Notes: generated by a model not told the origin, from the letters alone. Counted from the stretch's first letter, positions 7,349 to 15,277 are shown. The stretch: 25,032 bases of DNA from an uncultured Fretibacterium sp. (GCA_937892105.1 CALAUZ010000256.1:1-25032), one strand, 5' to 3'. Numbers and translations: made by a program.

Positions 7349-7681
7349 ATGATTGATTTCAAATCAGACCCACGTTTCAGAGGCATAGAACCATTTCCAC
7401 ACAAACTTTGGCTTTCATCTCTGACAATGCATGGAGATGAGCAAAAGTATGTAGATGAAGCGATCCAAAAGAACTGGGTTTCTACGGTCGGAGAGGATAT
7501 TGATGTCATAGAGAAGCAAATGGCAGAGTTCATCGGAGTAAAATATGCTATTGCTCTTTCATCCGGAACTGCGGCTCTTCACTTAGCTATTCGACTCTGT
7601 GGAAAAAAATTATACGGTAAGGCTCGGATTGGTCATGGTACTTATGATGCGTTAATGTTTTTAGCAGAAACCATTTCATGA
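7349..7681 (+). pseudogene. DegT/DnrJ/EryC1/StrS aminotransferase, N-terminal fragment
   Basis: The first about 98 codons match the N-terminus of a PLP-dependent sugar aminotransferase: WLSSLTMHGDEQKYVDEAI, NWVSTVGEDID and ALSSGTAALHLAIRL, ending with KARIGHGT. Family members run to about 370-400 aa and carry the PLP lysine near residue 190; here the similarity stops near 7645. The frame ends at TGA 7681 after a short unrelated tail (YDALMFLAETIS). That tail is antisense to the end of the broken XRE gene, so recombination or deletion removed the rest. Such enzymes make amino sugars for surface polysaccharide, like the nucleotidyltransferase fusion and the epimerase elsewhere in the window. 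Not functional as an aminotransferase. Confidence 0.8.
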
Positions 7682-7910
7682 CACTACCAAATAATTTGGT
7701 GAAACGTTCAATAAGTTTGCTATGTCATCGATACGAGTCATGTACGACTTAACATTCTTATATCGCCATAATGAAAAAAGTCCCACGTACCGTTTGAAGG
7801 TGGTCAATGAGACTTTTCTCTGTCTTCCCTGAATCCTTTATGGTATCAATGATTCGCAGTAATACGGGATCAACGGGATCATCTGATAATTGATGTTTCG
7901 GTACACGCAT
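7676..7910 (-). pseudogene. XRE-type HTH regulator with frameshift at a T6 run
   Basis: An ATG at 7910 (AAGGA just upstream) opens a 50-codon frame, DPVLLRIIDTIKDSGKTEKSL... to VRGTFF, that ends early at 7758. A second frame continues the same domain: WRYKNVKSYMTRIDDIANL, then LNVSPNYLVVS, to the TGA at 7676. The break falls on six T (plus-strand A at 7774-7779). Removing one T gives GTFSLWRYKNVKSYM, a normal Cro/C1-type helix-turn-helix of 77 aa (235 bp minus 1 = 78 codons). Small XRE proteins act as DNA-binding repressors, often antitoxins or phage regulators. The gene is either inactivated, phase-variable, or affected by a homopolymer error. Its 3' end overlaps the end of the DegT fragment. 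Confidence 0.7.
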
Positions 7911-7940
7911 ATGTTCCTTGCTTTTTATCTCTCTTTATGC

Positions 7941-8946
7941 TTAAAAACTCCAGCCCATAGCTGTTGCCGCCTGATCTGCGGTAATCATGCCGCTTTCTTG
8001 GAGGCGCGTGAGAAGTTCACGATGTCCTTCGGCTCTACCCTCAGCCCTGCCTTCCCTGCGCCCCTCGTTGCGCCCTTCAGCTCTCTCTTCTTCCCTGACT
8101 CTAGCCCTAATTTCATCTTCAACTGTTAATAGCCTCATAAATTCTAGCCTCCATTTGATATTTTCTTTTGCTTCCTTAACCCGCTGATCAAGCAAACTGA
8201 TGAACTGATCGATTTCTTTGCCATTTTCACCATGCGGAACTTTATTCGTAGCAACAAAATCCAGAAATCTCTTCAACGCCGGATTAACATCATCTTTCTT
8301 CGTCCCTGTAGCATTCAACAGTACTGTGTGCATACCATCATTCAACGGCTCACTCTTTTCATTATCACGATACATATGGCAACTGTACATGTGATACCCA
8401 GATTCTTTCTGCCCTTTGAAGGGATCAAACAGACATATGAAGACGACATAGACATCGGGCAAATCCTTATAATTTCCAGACTTCTTCAAGTCAATCATGT
8501 TCAGCGCGTCATGCCCACAGACAATATGATATGCCCTGATTCGGCGGAAAAGATCACCTAACCTCTCCTTCTGCATTTCAAGATCGAAGATGCTTAGGGC
8601 AATAACGGTAAAGATGTCAAATCTAACGCCACGTAAGTGCAAGCCAAGTTTTACGGCTCTCTGAGCCTGAACAAGAGACAACTTATTGATTTCGTCCATT
8701 GGGAAATTGGGAAATATGCGATGAATCAACTCGCGGCAAAGCTCGGGATCCTGCAAAATCTTCGAGAACAGGAAATCATCACCAAATGAACAGGAAATCA
8801 TCACCAAATGTTAATTCCTGCCATCGGGCTTCCCGTTCTTCAGGAGTTAAAGTGTTTAATATTCTGTGAGCAACGCTACGCGTCGTGCCCCGCTTTTTGC
8901 TCCGTGTTTGGCTGTTCTTGCTATTTCTCTTTCTTATTGGTGACAT
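7941..8946 (-). pseudogene. Rpn/PDDEXK_2-family nuclease disrupted by 22-bp tandem duplication
   Basis: The ATG at 8946 has AAGGAGG 7 nt upstream. The first frame gives MSPIRKRNS, then TPEEREARWQELTFGDDFLF, and stops. The rest of the family signature (FGDDFLFSKILQDPELCRELI) resumes in another frame because a 22-bp unit is exactly duplicated (8767-8788 and 8789-8810). Deleting one unit leaves 984 bp, a continuous 327-aa protein. Later features: GVRFDIFTV and FDLEMQ (PD-(D/E)XK core), VYVVFICLFDPF, then a charged tail with repeated EGR units (NEGRREGRAEGRAEG) typical of this family. Members are recombination-promoting nucleases, often multicopy and annotated as putative transposases. As it stands only the C-terminal 288 aa form a long frame (from 8807), without RBS support. 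Confidence 0.85.
8767..8810. repeat. exact 22-bp tandem duplication inside the Rpn gene
   Basis: Positions 8767-8788 and 8789-8810 are identical over all 22 bases (each begins AACAGGAAATC). The length is not a multiple of three, so it shifts the Rpn reading frame, which is restored exactly if one copy is lost. Confidence 0.95.
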
Positions 8947-9020
8947 TTCGTCGCCTCCTTTCCTACTGCGATTATTTTCATTGAGAATATTTAGTTTATG
9001 CATATTAATATTTATAATGG

Positions 9021-9529
9021 ATTATAACACGAGAAGGCTAAATCGTACTCAGAAGAGTATCAAGAAATTTTACCGGTACGGGTTCTCATCATGCGCGTCA
9101 TGCGCGGGTTTATAAGCACAGAGCCGCCACAGTCTGCACAGTAGTGCAAGAATGTACTCAGGACACGATTTAATTTTGGTAGAGGATTAATCAGCCTCAA
9201 AACTGACCAGCCTTATTTTGCGTTTATGACGGTCAAGTTTTTTTGCCACAGCCAGCTTCTCTGATGAAATGTGAGATGAAATGTGGCGCGAATTCTTGCC
9301 TAGTTATTATCTCTCACTGCCCCGTGCCTGAATTACGCCTGGGATTTCCACACGGGCCTTCAGCCATGAAGAAAGCCGTAAAAGTTCTGGCTCTGGCGTG
9401 TTTATGAATGACGGCGATTTGCTGACGCAGACTTGACGGGAAATAAGCTGGCGAGCTTCCGAAGCATCGCCCCATTGCCTCCATTGCCTCCGTCCCTTAA
9501 ATCGCCCGAACATTCGGGATTGTCGGGAT
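9021..9529 (+). repeat. degenerate direct repeat, copy B
   Basis: Same blocks, same order and same orientation as copy A at 185-487: 9021-9047, 9438-9468 and 9512-9529. The central spacing is larger here (509 bp against 303 bp), so one copy has gained or lost internal sequence. Together the copies bracket the parB-to-Rpn accessory region. Confidence 0.6.
9263..9286. repeat. 12-bp tandem duplication
   Basis: GATGAAATGTGA is followed directly by GATGAAATGTGG: 11 of 12 bases are the same, within copy B of the larger repeat. Confidence 0.8.
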
Positions 9530-9903
9530 GTTATTCCCTGCCCGCGCTTGATTAACACAGTCTCCCTGTGTGCAAGACTTAAACCAGCTTCATATCCCTA
9601 ATTTATAAACACAAAGCCGCAAGGATAGCTTATTTCGCATTTTATTCTCTGAAGACGACCAAGTAAGCCTCGATTCTGGATAGGCAAATTTCGGCTTTAT
9701 GGCGGTCGGCTCACCAGCGGCAATGATGAAATCACGCAGAGCCTAGAATGCTGTGTCTGCCGTTACCATGTCTGCCGTTTTCCTTCAGAAACCGTGGCCG
9801 ATTTTTATCTTCAGCGGTTTGTTTGCCGTCGTCACCTACAAAAACTGTGTGTTTACCGAATTTGGGCGTGATTTTCGTAAGTTCACTCCGAAAGTTGATT
9901 TCC

Positions 9904-9929
9904 ATCAAAATATGAAATCAAAATATGAA
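9904..9929. repeat. 13-bp exact tandem duplication
   Basis: ATCAAAATATGAA occurs twice back to back upstream of the flagellin promoter. It is one of several small tandem duplications clustered between 8.7 and 10 kb. Confidence 0.9.
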
Positions 9930-10101
9930 AACGGCAGAATTTCAGATATCGAGGATATTGATAACAAAAGTTACAATGAATATTCAATCGGTTTTGATTC
10001 TTCATGGGGAATGCATTGGCTGCGGGAGCTGCGAGAAAAGATGCCCGTTTGGAGTGGAAATAAGGGAAAACATGAAGGAAGCAAAGAGGGTTTTCGGGCT
10101 G

Positions 10102-10129
10102 TAAAAGTCTTCCCGTTATCCGCCGAAAC
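10102..10129 (+). promoter_or_regulatory. sigma-28 (FliA)-like flagellar promoter
   Basis: TAAA at 10102-10105, then 16 nt, then GCCGAAAC at 10122-10129, compares well with the flagellar consensus TAAA-N15-GCCGATAA. It ends 43 nt before the flagellin ATG at 10173, which supports both the late-class flagellar regulation and the choice of that start. Confidence 0.65.
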
Positions 10130-10172
10130 TCAAAACGGAGTTATAACATTCAGCAGGAGGCAAAGAATTATC

Positions 10173-11954
10173 ATGATGATAGGCAACACAGCCAACACCA
10201 TCAACATGACCTACAATGCCCTGACTGCCACAAACAAAGCCATAGAGAATACAGCACGCGCACTCTCTACGGGATTGAAGGCGGCAACTGCGGCAGATGA
10301 CGCGGCAGGGTTTGCGATGGGAATAGCAATGTCAGCACAGGTTGCAGGGGTTGACAGGGCAATACGGAACTCACAGGACGGTATATCAATGCTCCAGACG
10401 GCAGAAGGAGGGTTGAGCCAGGTTAATGCAATGCTCCAGAGAATGAGGGAGCTGTCAGTTCAGGCAGCTAATGACAGCCTCACATCTCAGGACAGAAGCT
10501 ATGTTCAGGCGGAAATTGATGAACTGCGCAGGAATATCGACAACGTTGCAAACACTACAACTTTCAACCAGAAGCGTTTGCTTGACGGCAGCTCAACAGC
10601 GCAATGGTCGTCTGACAATGCAAATACCAAGCTGAAGATTACGGGAGCAATTACGGTTACAGACCAGTTCGGACAGAAAAAAGCTACCGAAGGCAACTAC
10701 AAAATTGAAGTCCGTGCAAATGCCGGCAAGGGGCAAATTCAAAAGTCCAACATAATAGATCTCACTGTCTTGAAGGAAGAACAATCAACCGATGAAGTGT
10801 CAGGTTCATCAACTAGGGAAGTTAAGACCGTAACTGAGAAGAAACTTCACCCTGCAAGCCTTGAGGACATAAAAGCATTCAAGTCTGCCAGCGGAGTATC
10901 ATACTTCACAGAGCCTCAGACAATCAGAATAACTCAAGGGGACGGAAGAACTGCCAATATTATAGTATATGGCGGCGATACTATTTACGATGTCAGAAGG
11001 AAGATTAATGACGCAATCGCTGATGATTTGGGACAGGGTGCATACACTGACAACCGCGAGAACTTCTGCACCATAGCTGATGGTACTTCAGGAACTTCGG
11101 AATCGGTACACTTTGAGGAGGACGTTGAGGAAGTAACATATCAGAGAGACGCTGACGGGAAATTAGTGCTTGGTTCAGACGGTGAGCCTATAGAGATACG
11201 CACCCCAGCAAAAGCCGAAAAGGGTACAATCGTAATCCGCAGTGCAGTTGCCGGAAAAGCAGGGGAACTGACATTCAGCGCGGACAATGAGGACATCGTA
11301 AAGGCACTGGGTCTGAATACCGTCCAGGAATCGCAAGAGAATATGTTTACTGCCTCAGTGTATGACGCTCACACCGGCAAAGTTCTTGCGAAGAACGTTG
11401 AGACTGACGGGAACACGATAAACGGAGCAATTCACCCGAACGCAAGCGTAGAGTTTGACCAAATGGCCAACGTAAAAGCTACATGGGACGAAGGCTCAAA
11501 ACGTTACATTCTCTTGAACGAAGACAAACCATACGAGACTACATTACACATTCAGGACAGGAGTACGGCGTTTCAGATTGGACAGGGACGCGGCGAGGAT
11601 ATATACATAAACATCGGAGATATGAGGGCAGAATCGCTTGGGCTTGACGCAGTTGACGTAACTACACGCGGGAATGCCGCAAGGTCGATAACGCTTCTTG
11701 ATGCCGCAATCCATAAGGTAAGTGTGCAGAGGTCAAAGCTGGGTTCGTATCAGAATGAGCTTGAGTACAACACAAACAGCCTTAAACAGACGAGCATTCA
11801 CTTGCAGGAAAGCGAGAGCCGCCTTAAAGATGCTGACATGGCCAGAGAATACTTGGACTTTGTGAGGCTTCAGATATTGAGCCAGACTGGAAGCTCAATG
11901 CTCACTCAGGCAAACCAGAACTCACAGAGTATAATGAACATACTGAACCTCTAA
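10173..11954 (+). CDS. flagellin
   Basis: 593 aa, the filament subunit. The start at 10173 (or the adjacent ATG 10176) is chosen because AGGAGG lies at 10155-10160, a sigma-28-like promoter is just upstream, and homology begins here; the frame is open further upstream but without family similarity. The conserved N-terminal D0/D1 region covers about residues 1-135 (TARALSTGLKAATAADDAAGFA, GISMLQTAEGGLSQVNAMLQRM, then ELSVQAANDS and NQKRLLDGS). The conserved C-terminal D1/D0 region covers about 500-593 (LDAAIHKVSVQRSKLGSYQN to SMLTQANQNSQSIMNILNL). The roughly 360-residue middle is a variable surface domain, longer than in many 280-500-aa flagellins. Single gene, followed by a hairpin and convergent with hemB; the N-terminal helix wording (TGLKAATAADDAAG) departs from the usual SGxRINxAxDDAAG. 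Confidence 0.93.
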   Translation: MMIGNTANTINMTYNALTATNKAIENTARALSTGLKAATAADDAAGFAMGIAMSAQVAGVDRAIRNSQDGISMLQTAEGGLSQVNAMLQRMRELSVQAANDSLTSQDRSYVQAEIDELRRNIDNVANTTTFNQKRLLDGSSTAQWSSDNANTKLKITGAITVTDQFGQKKATEGNYKIEVRANAGKGQIQKSNIIDLTVLKEEQSTDEVSGSSTREVKTVTEKKLHPASLEDIKAFKSASGVSYFTEPQTIRITQGDGRTANIIVYGGDTIYDVRRKINDAIADDLGQGAYTDNRENFCTIADGTSGTSESVHFEEDVEEVTYQRDADGKLVLGSDGEPIEIRTPAKAEKGTIVIRSAVAGKAGELTFSADNEDIVKALGLNTVQESQENMFTASVYDAHTGKVLAKNVETDGNTINGAIHPNASVEFDQMANVKATWDEGSKRYILLNEDKPYETTLHIQDRSTAFQIGQGRGEDIYINIGDMRAESLGLDAVDVTTRGNAARSITLLDAAIHKVSVQRSKLGSYQNELEYNTNSLKQTSIHLQESESRLKDADMAREYLDFVRLQILSQTGSSMLTQANQNSQSIMNILNL

Positions 11955-11967
11955 CTGGAAATGAAAA

Positions 11968-12007
11968 TAGCGGTTAGTGGGATTTTCATTACTCTCACCA
12001 GCCGCTA
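11968..12007. terminator. hairpin terminator between flagellin and hemB
   Basis: TAGCGGTTAGTG (11968-11979) pairs with CACCAGCCGCTA (11996-12007), with one wobble and one mismatch. The minus-strand side runs into a T-rich ATTTTCATTT, and an inner ATGAAAAT/ATTTTCAT repeat gives an alternative fold. It probably serves both convergent genes. Confidence 0.65.
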
Positions 12008-12011
12008 AACT

Positions 12012-12986
12012 TTACAGCCAGCCTTCACTAATCCATTCAGAAAGCTCCAAAGCATAATACGTGATAATAATATCTGCTCCGGCACGTGCCAGACATATTG
12101 CACTCTCACAGGCTATGTTCTTCTCGTTCAGCCAGCCATTAGCACAAGCCGCCTTCATCATGGAATACTCTCCGCTTACACAGTACGAAGCAACAGGGAC
12201 ATTAACGCTGCCTTTTATGGTCTTCAGGACATCGAGGTAAGGCAGGCCTGGTTTGACGATGATGATGTCCGCACCCTCATCAACGTCCAACATTGCCTCT
12301 TTCACTGCCTCACGTACATTCCTGCTGTCCATCTGGTAAGTCTTCCTGTCCCCAAACGAAGGAGCTGAACCGGCAGCCTCCCTGAATGGCCCGTAGAACG
12401 CGCTCGCATACTTCACAGCGTATGACATTATCAGCGTGTCGGTGAGCTTATCATCATCAAGTGCCCTGCGTATTGCCGCAGTATGTCCGTCCATCATGTC
12501 GGAAGGCGCAACAATATCCGCACCTGCCCTAGCCTGTGATACAGCTACACGCGCAAGAACATCAAGTGTCCTGTCGTTGTCCACATTATGACCGTTAAGC
12601 AGCCCGCAGTGTCCGTGTGATGTGTATTCGCATAGACATACATCGCCTATTACAGTTAGATCGGGAAACTCTCGTTTAGCAGTACGTATTGCCTGTTGTA
12701 TCACCCCGTCTTCACGCCACGCAGAAGAACCTTCCTCGTCCTTATGCTCAGGAATGCCGAAGAACAATACACCGCCTATTCGTGATTTTGCGGCACGTTC
12801 CAGAATTACGGGCAAAGTGTCGGGGCTGTAACGTTTCTGGCCCGGCATTACCGGAATATCCTCCACAATGTTCCTGCCTTCCCGAATGAATACAGGATAC
12901 ACAAGCATTGACGGGGATAATCTCGTCTCAGCAACCATATCCCTCACTGCCTGAGTAACCCTCAGCCTTCTTGGACGCACTATCAT
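12012..12986 (-). CDS. hemB: delta-aminolevulinic acid dehydratase (porphobilinogen synthase)
   Basis: 324 aa, the normal length. It condenses two 5-aminolevulinate molecules to porphobilinogen in tetrapyrrole synthesis, in the cytosol. Both Schiff-base lysines are present: Lys192 in MSYAVKYASAFYGPFREA and Lys245 in IIIVKPGLPYLD. The zinc-type cysteine cluster DVCLCEYTSHGHCG gives Cys117, Cys119 and Cys127, so this is the Zn-dependent form. Other signature segments are RRLRVTQAVRDMV at the start and DMMDGHTAAIRRALD. Its ATG overlaps the epimerase stop by four bases (ATGA), so it is translated as the third gene of the greA operon. No other heme genes are visible here. Confidence 0.97.
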   Translation of the reverse strand: MIVRPRRLRVTQAVRDMVAETRLSPSMLVYPVFIREGRNIVEDIPVMPGQKRYSPDTLPVILERAAKSRIGGVLFFGIPEHKDEEGSSAWREDGVIQQAIRTAKREFPDLTVIGDVCLCEYTSHGHCGLLNGHNVDNDRTLDVLARVAVSQARAGADIVAPSDMMDGHTAAIRRALDDDKLTDTLIMSYAVKYASAFYGPFREAAGSAPSFGDRKTYQMDSRNVREAVKEAMLDVDEGADIIIVKPGLPYLDVLKTIKGSVNVPVASYCVSGEYSMMKAACANGWLNEKNIACESAICLARAGADIIITYYALELSEWISEGWL

Positions 12987-13975
12987 GACATCATAACTTC
13001 CCGCATAATCCTCAACCCGTCTTCAAGATATACTGCCGGTTCATATTTCAGAACTTCGTTAGCATACTTTATTGACGCGGACGAATGCAGTATGTCTCCT
13101 TCTCTGGGAGGCTCATGTAATGCTTTAGCTTCATTGCCAGGCGCAAAGACAACGTAAATCTTCGAGAGCAAGTCATTCAGTGATGTCTCAACTCCGCAGC
13201 CTATGTTGAAGACTTTTCCGGACGCTTCGGGCGTGAATGCTGAGAGTATGTTTGCATTTACGACATTCTGTACAGCACAGAAATCCCTTGTTGCGCTTCC
13301 ATTACCGTATATTATGGGAGTTTTGCCCGACATTACAGCGTTAATCCATCTGGGAATTACCGCTGCATATGCACCGTTAGGATCCTGCCTGCTGCCGAAA
13401 ACATTGAAGTACCGCAATCCCGTACATTCGAGGCCGTAAACTCTGGCGTAAAACTCTGCGCACATCTCGTTGATGTATTTCGTCATGGCATATGGCGATA
13501 GTGCTTTCCCGATTTCAGGTTCAGACTGCGGCATTGCCTCACTGTCCCCGTATACTGCGCTAGATGACGCATACACTACTCGTTTTACACCGTTAAGTCT
13601 GGCAGCCTCAAGCACATTCATGAACCCTGAAGCATTAGCCCTGAAACACGCAGAAGGGTCTGACATTGACGCGGGTACTGACACGAACGCAGCATGATGA
13701 AGGACGTAATCTACACCCTTCATGGCTTCACGGCAGGTTTCAGTATCCGTTATGCTTCCTTCAATGAGCGTGAAATTTTCGGGGCAGCCTGACGCTGCGG
13801 CGGCCATGCCGATATTCTTCCTGTAACCTGTGCTGAAGTTGTCGAGACCCTTAACCTTCTGCCCCATGCACAATAACGCTTCTGTGAGGTGAGAGCCTAT
13901 GAACCCTCCAGCTCCGGTAACGAGCCAGCAATATGTGCCGTTTATCGGGGGTAATATTGACGAGTACTGTGTCAT
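12983..13975 (-). CDS. NAD-dependent nucleotide-sugar epimerase (UDP-GlcNAc/UDP-Glc 4-epimerase type)
   Basis: 330 aa, an extended short-chain dehydrogenase. The Rossmann motif GAGGFIGS is at 21-28, SSSAVYG at 137-143, and the catalytic Tyr162/Lys166 pair in PYAMTKYINE. LRYFNVFGSRQDPNGAYAAVIP and YGNGSATRDFCAV are typical of the WbpP/TviC-like group that interconverts UDP-GlcNAc and UDP-GalNAc or their uronates; the exact substrate is not determined. Supplies sugars for surface polysaccharide, in keeping with the nucleotidyltransferase fusion and the aminotransferase fragment at the left. Both ends overlap neighbours by ATGA (greA upstream, hemB downstream), so translation is coupled. Confidence 0.9.
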   Translation of the reverse strand: MTQYSSILPPINGTYCWLVTGAGGFIGSHLTEALLCMGQKVKGLDNFSTGYRKNIGMAAAASGCPENFTLIEGSITDTETCREAMKGVDYVLHHAAFVSVPASMSDPSACFRANASGFMNVLEAARLNGVKRVVYASSSAVYGDSEAMPQSEPEIGKALSPYAMTKYINEMCAEFYARVYGLECTGLRYFNVFGSRQDPNGAYAAVIPRWINAVMSGKTPIIYGNGSATRDFCAVQNVVNANILSAFTPEASGKVFNIGCGVETSLNDLLSKIYVVFAPGNEAKALHEPPREGDILHSSASIKYANEVLKYEPAVYLEDGLRIMREVMMS

Positions 13976-14478
13976 TTCTCTATTGCCGTAATCCTCAGCC
14001 TTCGTGTCCCTCTGGGTATCTTCACGTGTACTTCATCGCCTACTATATGCCCTGTTACTGCCTGGCCTACTGGGCTTTTCTGCGATATTCTCTGCACGCC
14101 TGACGATGAAACTGATGCTCCTGATAGTTCCTCAGAACCTACTATCTCGTATGTAAACTCTTTGTTGTCGTGGTCAAGGTCTTTAATCGTTACTTTTAGG
14201 CCGACACCTGCCCTTGTTGTGTCCAGTTTCTCCTCATCTATGACTGTAACTTTGCTGAGGGTACTCTCAAGGTCAAGTATCCTGTCCTCAAGTTTAGCCT
14301 GTTCTTCTTTTGCGGCGGCGTATTCTGCGTTCTCGCTGAGATCCCCGAAAGCTCTGGCTTCCTCAAGCTGTTTAGCAACCTCAAGCCTTCTTACGGTGCG
14401 TAAGTGCGTGAGTTCTTCGGACAATCTCTCGTAACCGCTTCGTGTCATTTCGTGAACGTCATTTTTCTTTACTGCCAA
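13972..14478 (-). CDS. greA: transcription elongation factor GreA
   Basis: About 168 aa. It rescues backtracked RNA polymerase by stimulating transcript cleavage. The N-terminal coiled coil carries the acidic tip GDLSENAEY that marks GreA; the C-terminal FKBP-like half ends with SPVGQAVTGHIVGDEVHVKIP. I favour the TTG start at 14478 because AAGGTG lies 6 nt upstream and it gives the usual length before MTRSGYERLSEELTHL; in-frame GTG codons at 14493 and 14487 overlap that RBS. First gene of the operon greA-epimerase-hemB; its stop overlaps the epimerase ATG. It is divergent from the BI-1 gene, 82 bp away. Confidence 0.93.
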   Translation of the reverse strand: MAVKKNDVHEMTRSGYERLSEELTHLRTVRRLEVAKQLEEARAFGDLSENAEYAAAKEEQAKLEDRILDLESTLSKVTVIDEEKLDTTRAGVGLKVTIKDLDHDNKEFTYEIVGSEELSGASVSSSGVQRISQKSPVGQAVTGHIVGDEVHVKIPRGTRRLRITAIEK

Positions 14479-14526
14479 GATTTTCACCTTCACATAAAAT
14501 ATTTATGTTTTCTGCTACAATACAAC

Positions 14527-14532
14527 TATAAT
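14527..14532 (+). promoter_or_regulatory. -10 box of the BI-1 gene promoter
   Basis: An exact TATAAT lies 29 bp before the ATG at 14561, followed by an AGGAAAGG Shine-Dalgarno. The -35 region is weak (TTATGT-like around 14503-14508). The greA promoter on the other strand must share this 80-bp gap. Confidence 0.5.
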
Positions 14533-14560
14533 ATTTTATCAGGAAAGGTCGCAATCTATT

Positions 14561-15277
14561 ATGGCACAGTATGAAAGCTATACCCCTTACATTGCCGGAA
14601 CTGACAGCATAGAGGCGGTAAATACACTTTTCCGCAAGGTCTATCAGTACATGGCATTAGGATTGATACTCACATCACTTACAGCGTGGCTGACAGCTTC
14701 AAGCCCATCAATGATACGCACGTTTTTCGGTTCACAGTTTCCGTTAATCATTGTTGCGGTTGCAGAGATAGGGCTGGTAATCTACCTTTCAGCGTCAATA
14801 TCACGTCTTGCTGCTTCAACGGCGTTAATGCTGTTCTGCGTATACAGCGTTCTCAACGGGATAACATGCTCGGTTATACTTTTGGTTTACACCGCACAGA
14901 GTGTGTACGCCGCGTTCATGTCAACGGCTGGAATGTTCGGGGCGATGAGCCTCTATGCGCTGTACACGAAGAAAGACCTGACAAGCTGGGGGAGCTTCCT
15001 TCACATGGGACTTTTGGGACTGATTATAGCGATGGTGATTAACATTTTCGTGGGGTCGTCAACAGCGGAGATGGCAATAAGCATAATTGGTATCATAATC
15101 TTCATGGGTTTGACGGCGTATGACACTGCGAAGATAAAGGCACTTGCTGAGGGTTCAGGCATGAATGATGATGAGGCTGTGGGGAAAATAGCGGTTCTTG
15201 GTGCGTTGTCGCTGTATCTGGACTTCATCAACTTGTTCCTGTACATGATACGGATTTTCGGGAAGCACAGGGACTAA
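14561..15277 (+). CDS. Bax inhibitor-1 (BI-1/YccA-YbhL) family membrane protein
   Basis: 238 aa with about seven hydrophobic segments, matching the BI-1/TMBIM fold in the inner membrane. Diagnostic parts are VYQYMALGLILTSLTAW in the first segment, GITCSVILLVYT, the STAGMFGAMSLYALYTKKDLT segment, and the C-terminal FMGLTAYDTAKIKALAEG and LGALSLYLDFINLFLYMIRIFG, with the Asp residues of the conserved di-aspartyl region (Tyr-Asp and Leu-Asp). Bacterial members are pH-sensitive calcium-leak channels or binders of the FtsH/HflKC complex; the role here is unknown. The start has AGGAAAGG upstream and a TATAAT -10. Single gene; its transcript probably ends at the terminator at 15420-15471. Confidence 0.93.
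   Translation: MAQYESYTPYIAGTDSIEAVNTLFRKVYQYMALGLILTSLTAWLTASSPSMIRTFFGSQFPLIIVAVAEIGLVIYLSASISRLAASTALMLFCVYSVLNGITCSVILLVYTAQSVYAAFMSTAGMFGAMSLYALYTKKDLTSWGSFLHMGLLGLIIAMVINIFVGSSTAEMAISIIGIIIFMGLTAYDTAKIKALAEGSGMNDDEAVGKIAVLGALSLYLDFINLFLYMIRIFGKHRD

Larger units (their letters stand above)
8947..10101. other. long gene-poor region between Rpn remnant and flagellin
   Basis: About 1.15 kb without a gene I trust. It holds repeat copy B (9021-9529) and short exact tandem duplications at 9263-9286 (12 bp) and 9904-9929 (13 bp). A nine-base unit is repeated near 9473-9490 (CCATTGCCT twice). A second diverged TTTATAA-CACA-AGCCGC string lies at about 9602 (compare 9109). The frame in phase with flagellin is open from 9753, but there is no RBS or family match before 10173. 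It looks like decayed sequence built from small duplications. Confidence 0.6.

Noticed and set aside
7174..7533. 119-codon minus-strand frame opposite the DegT fragment
   Set aside because: The sense strand has unmistakable aminotransferase similarity; the antisense frame has no RBS and crosses the hairpin.
9307..9558. Small minus-strand frame in repeat copy B
   Set aside because: No RBS or recognisable domain, and the sequence is covered by the degenerate repeat.
8947..9752. CRISPR array or IS element
   Set aside because: Repeats are few, unequal and partly abutting, not regularly spaced; no terminal inverted repeats or transposase were seen.
9753..10172. Extending flagellin to a start at 9753 (733 aa)
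   Set aside because: No family similarity or RBS there, while a sigma-28-like promoter, AGGAGG and the conserved flagellin N-terminus all point to 10173.
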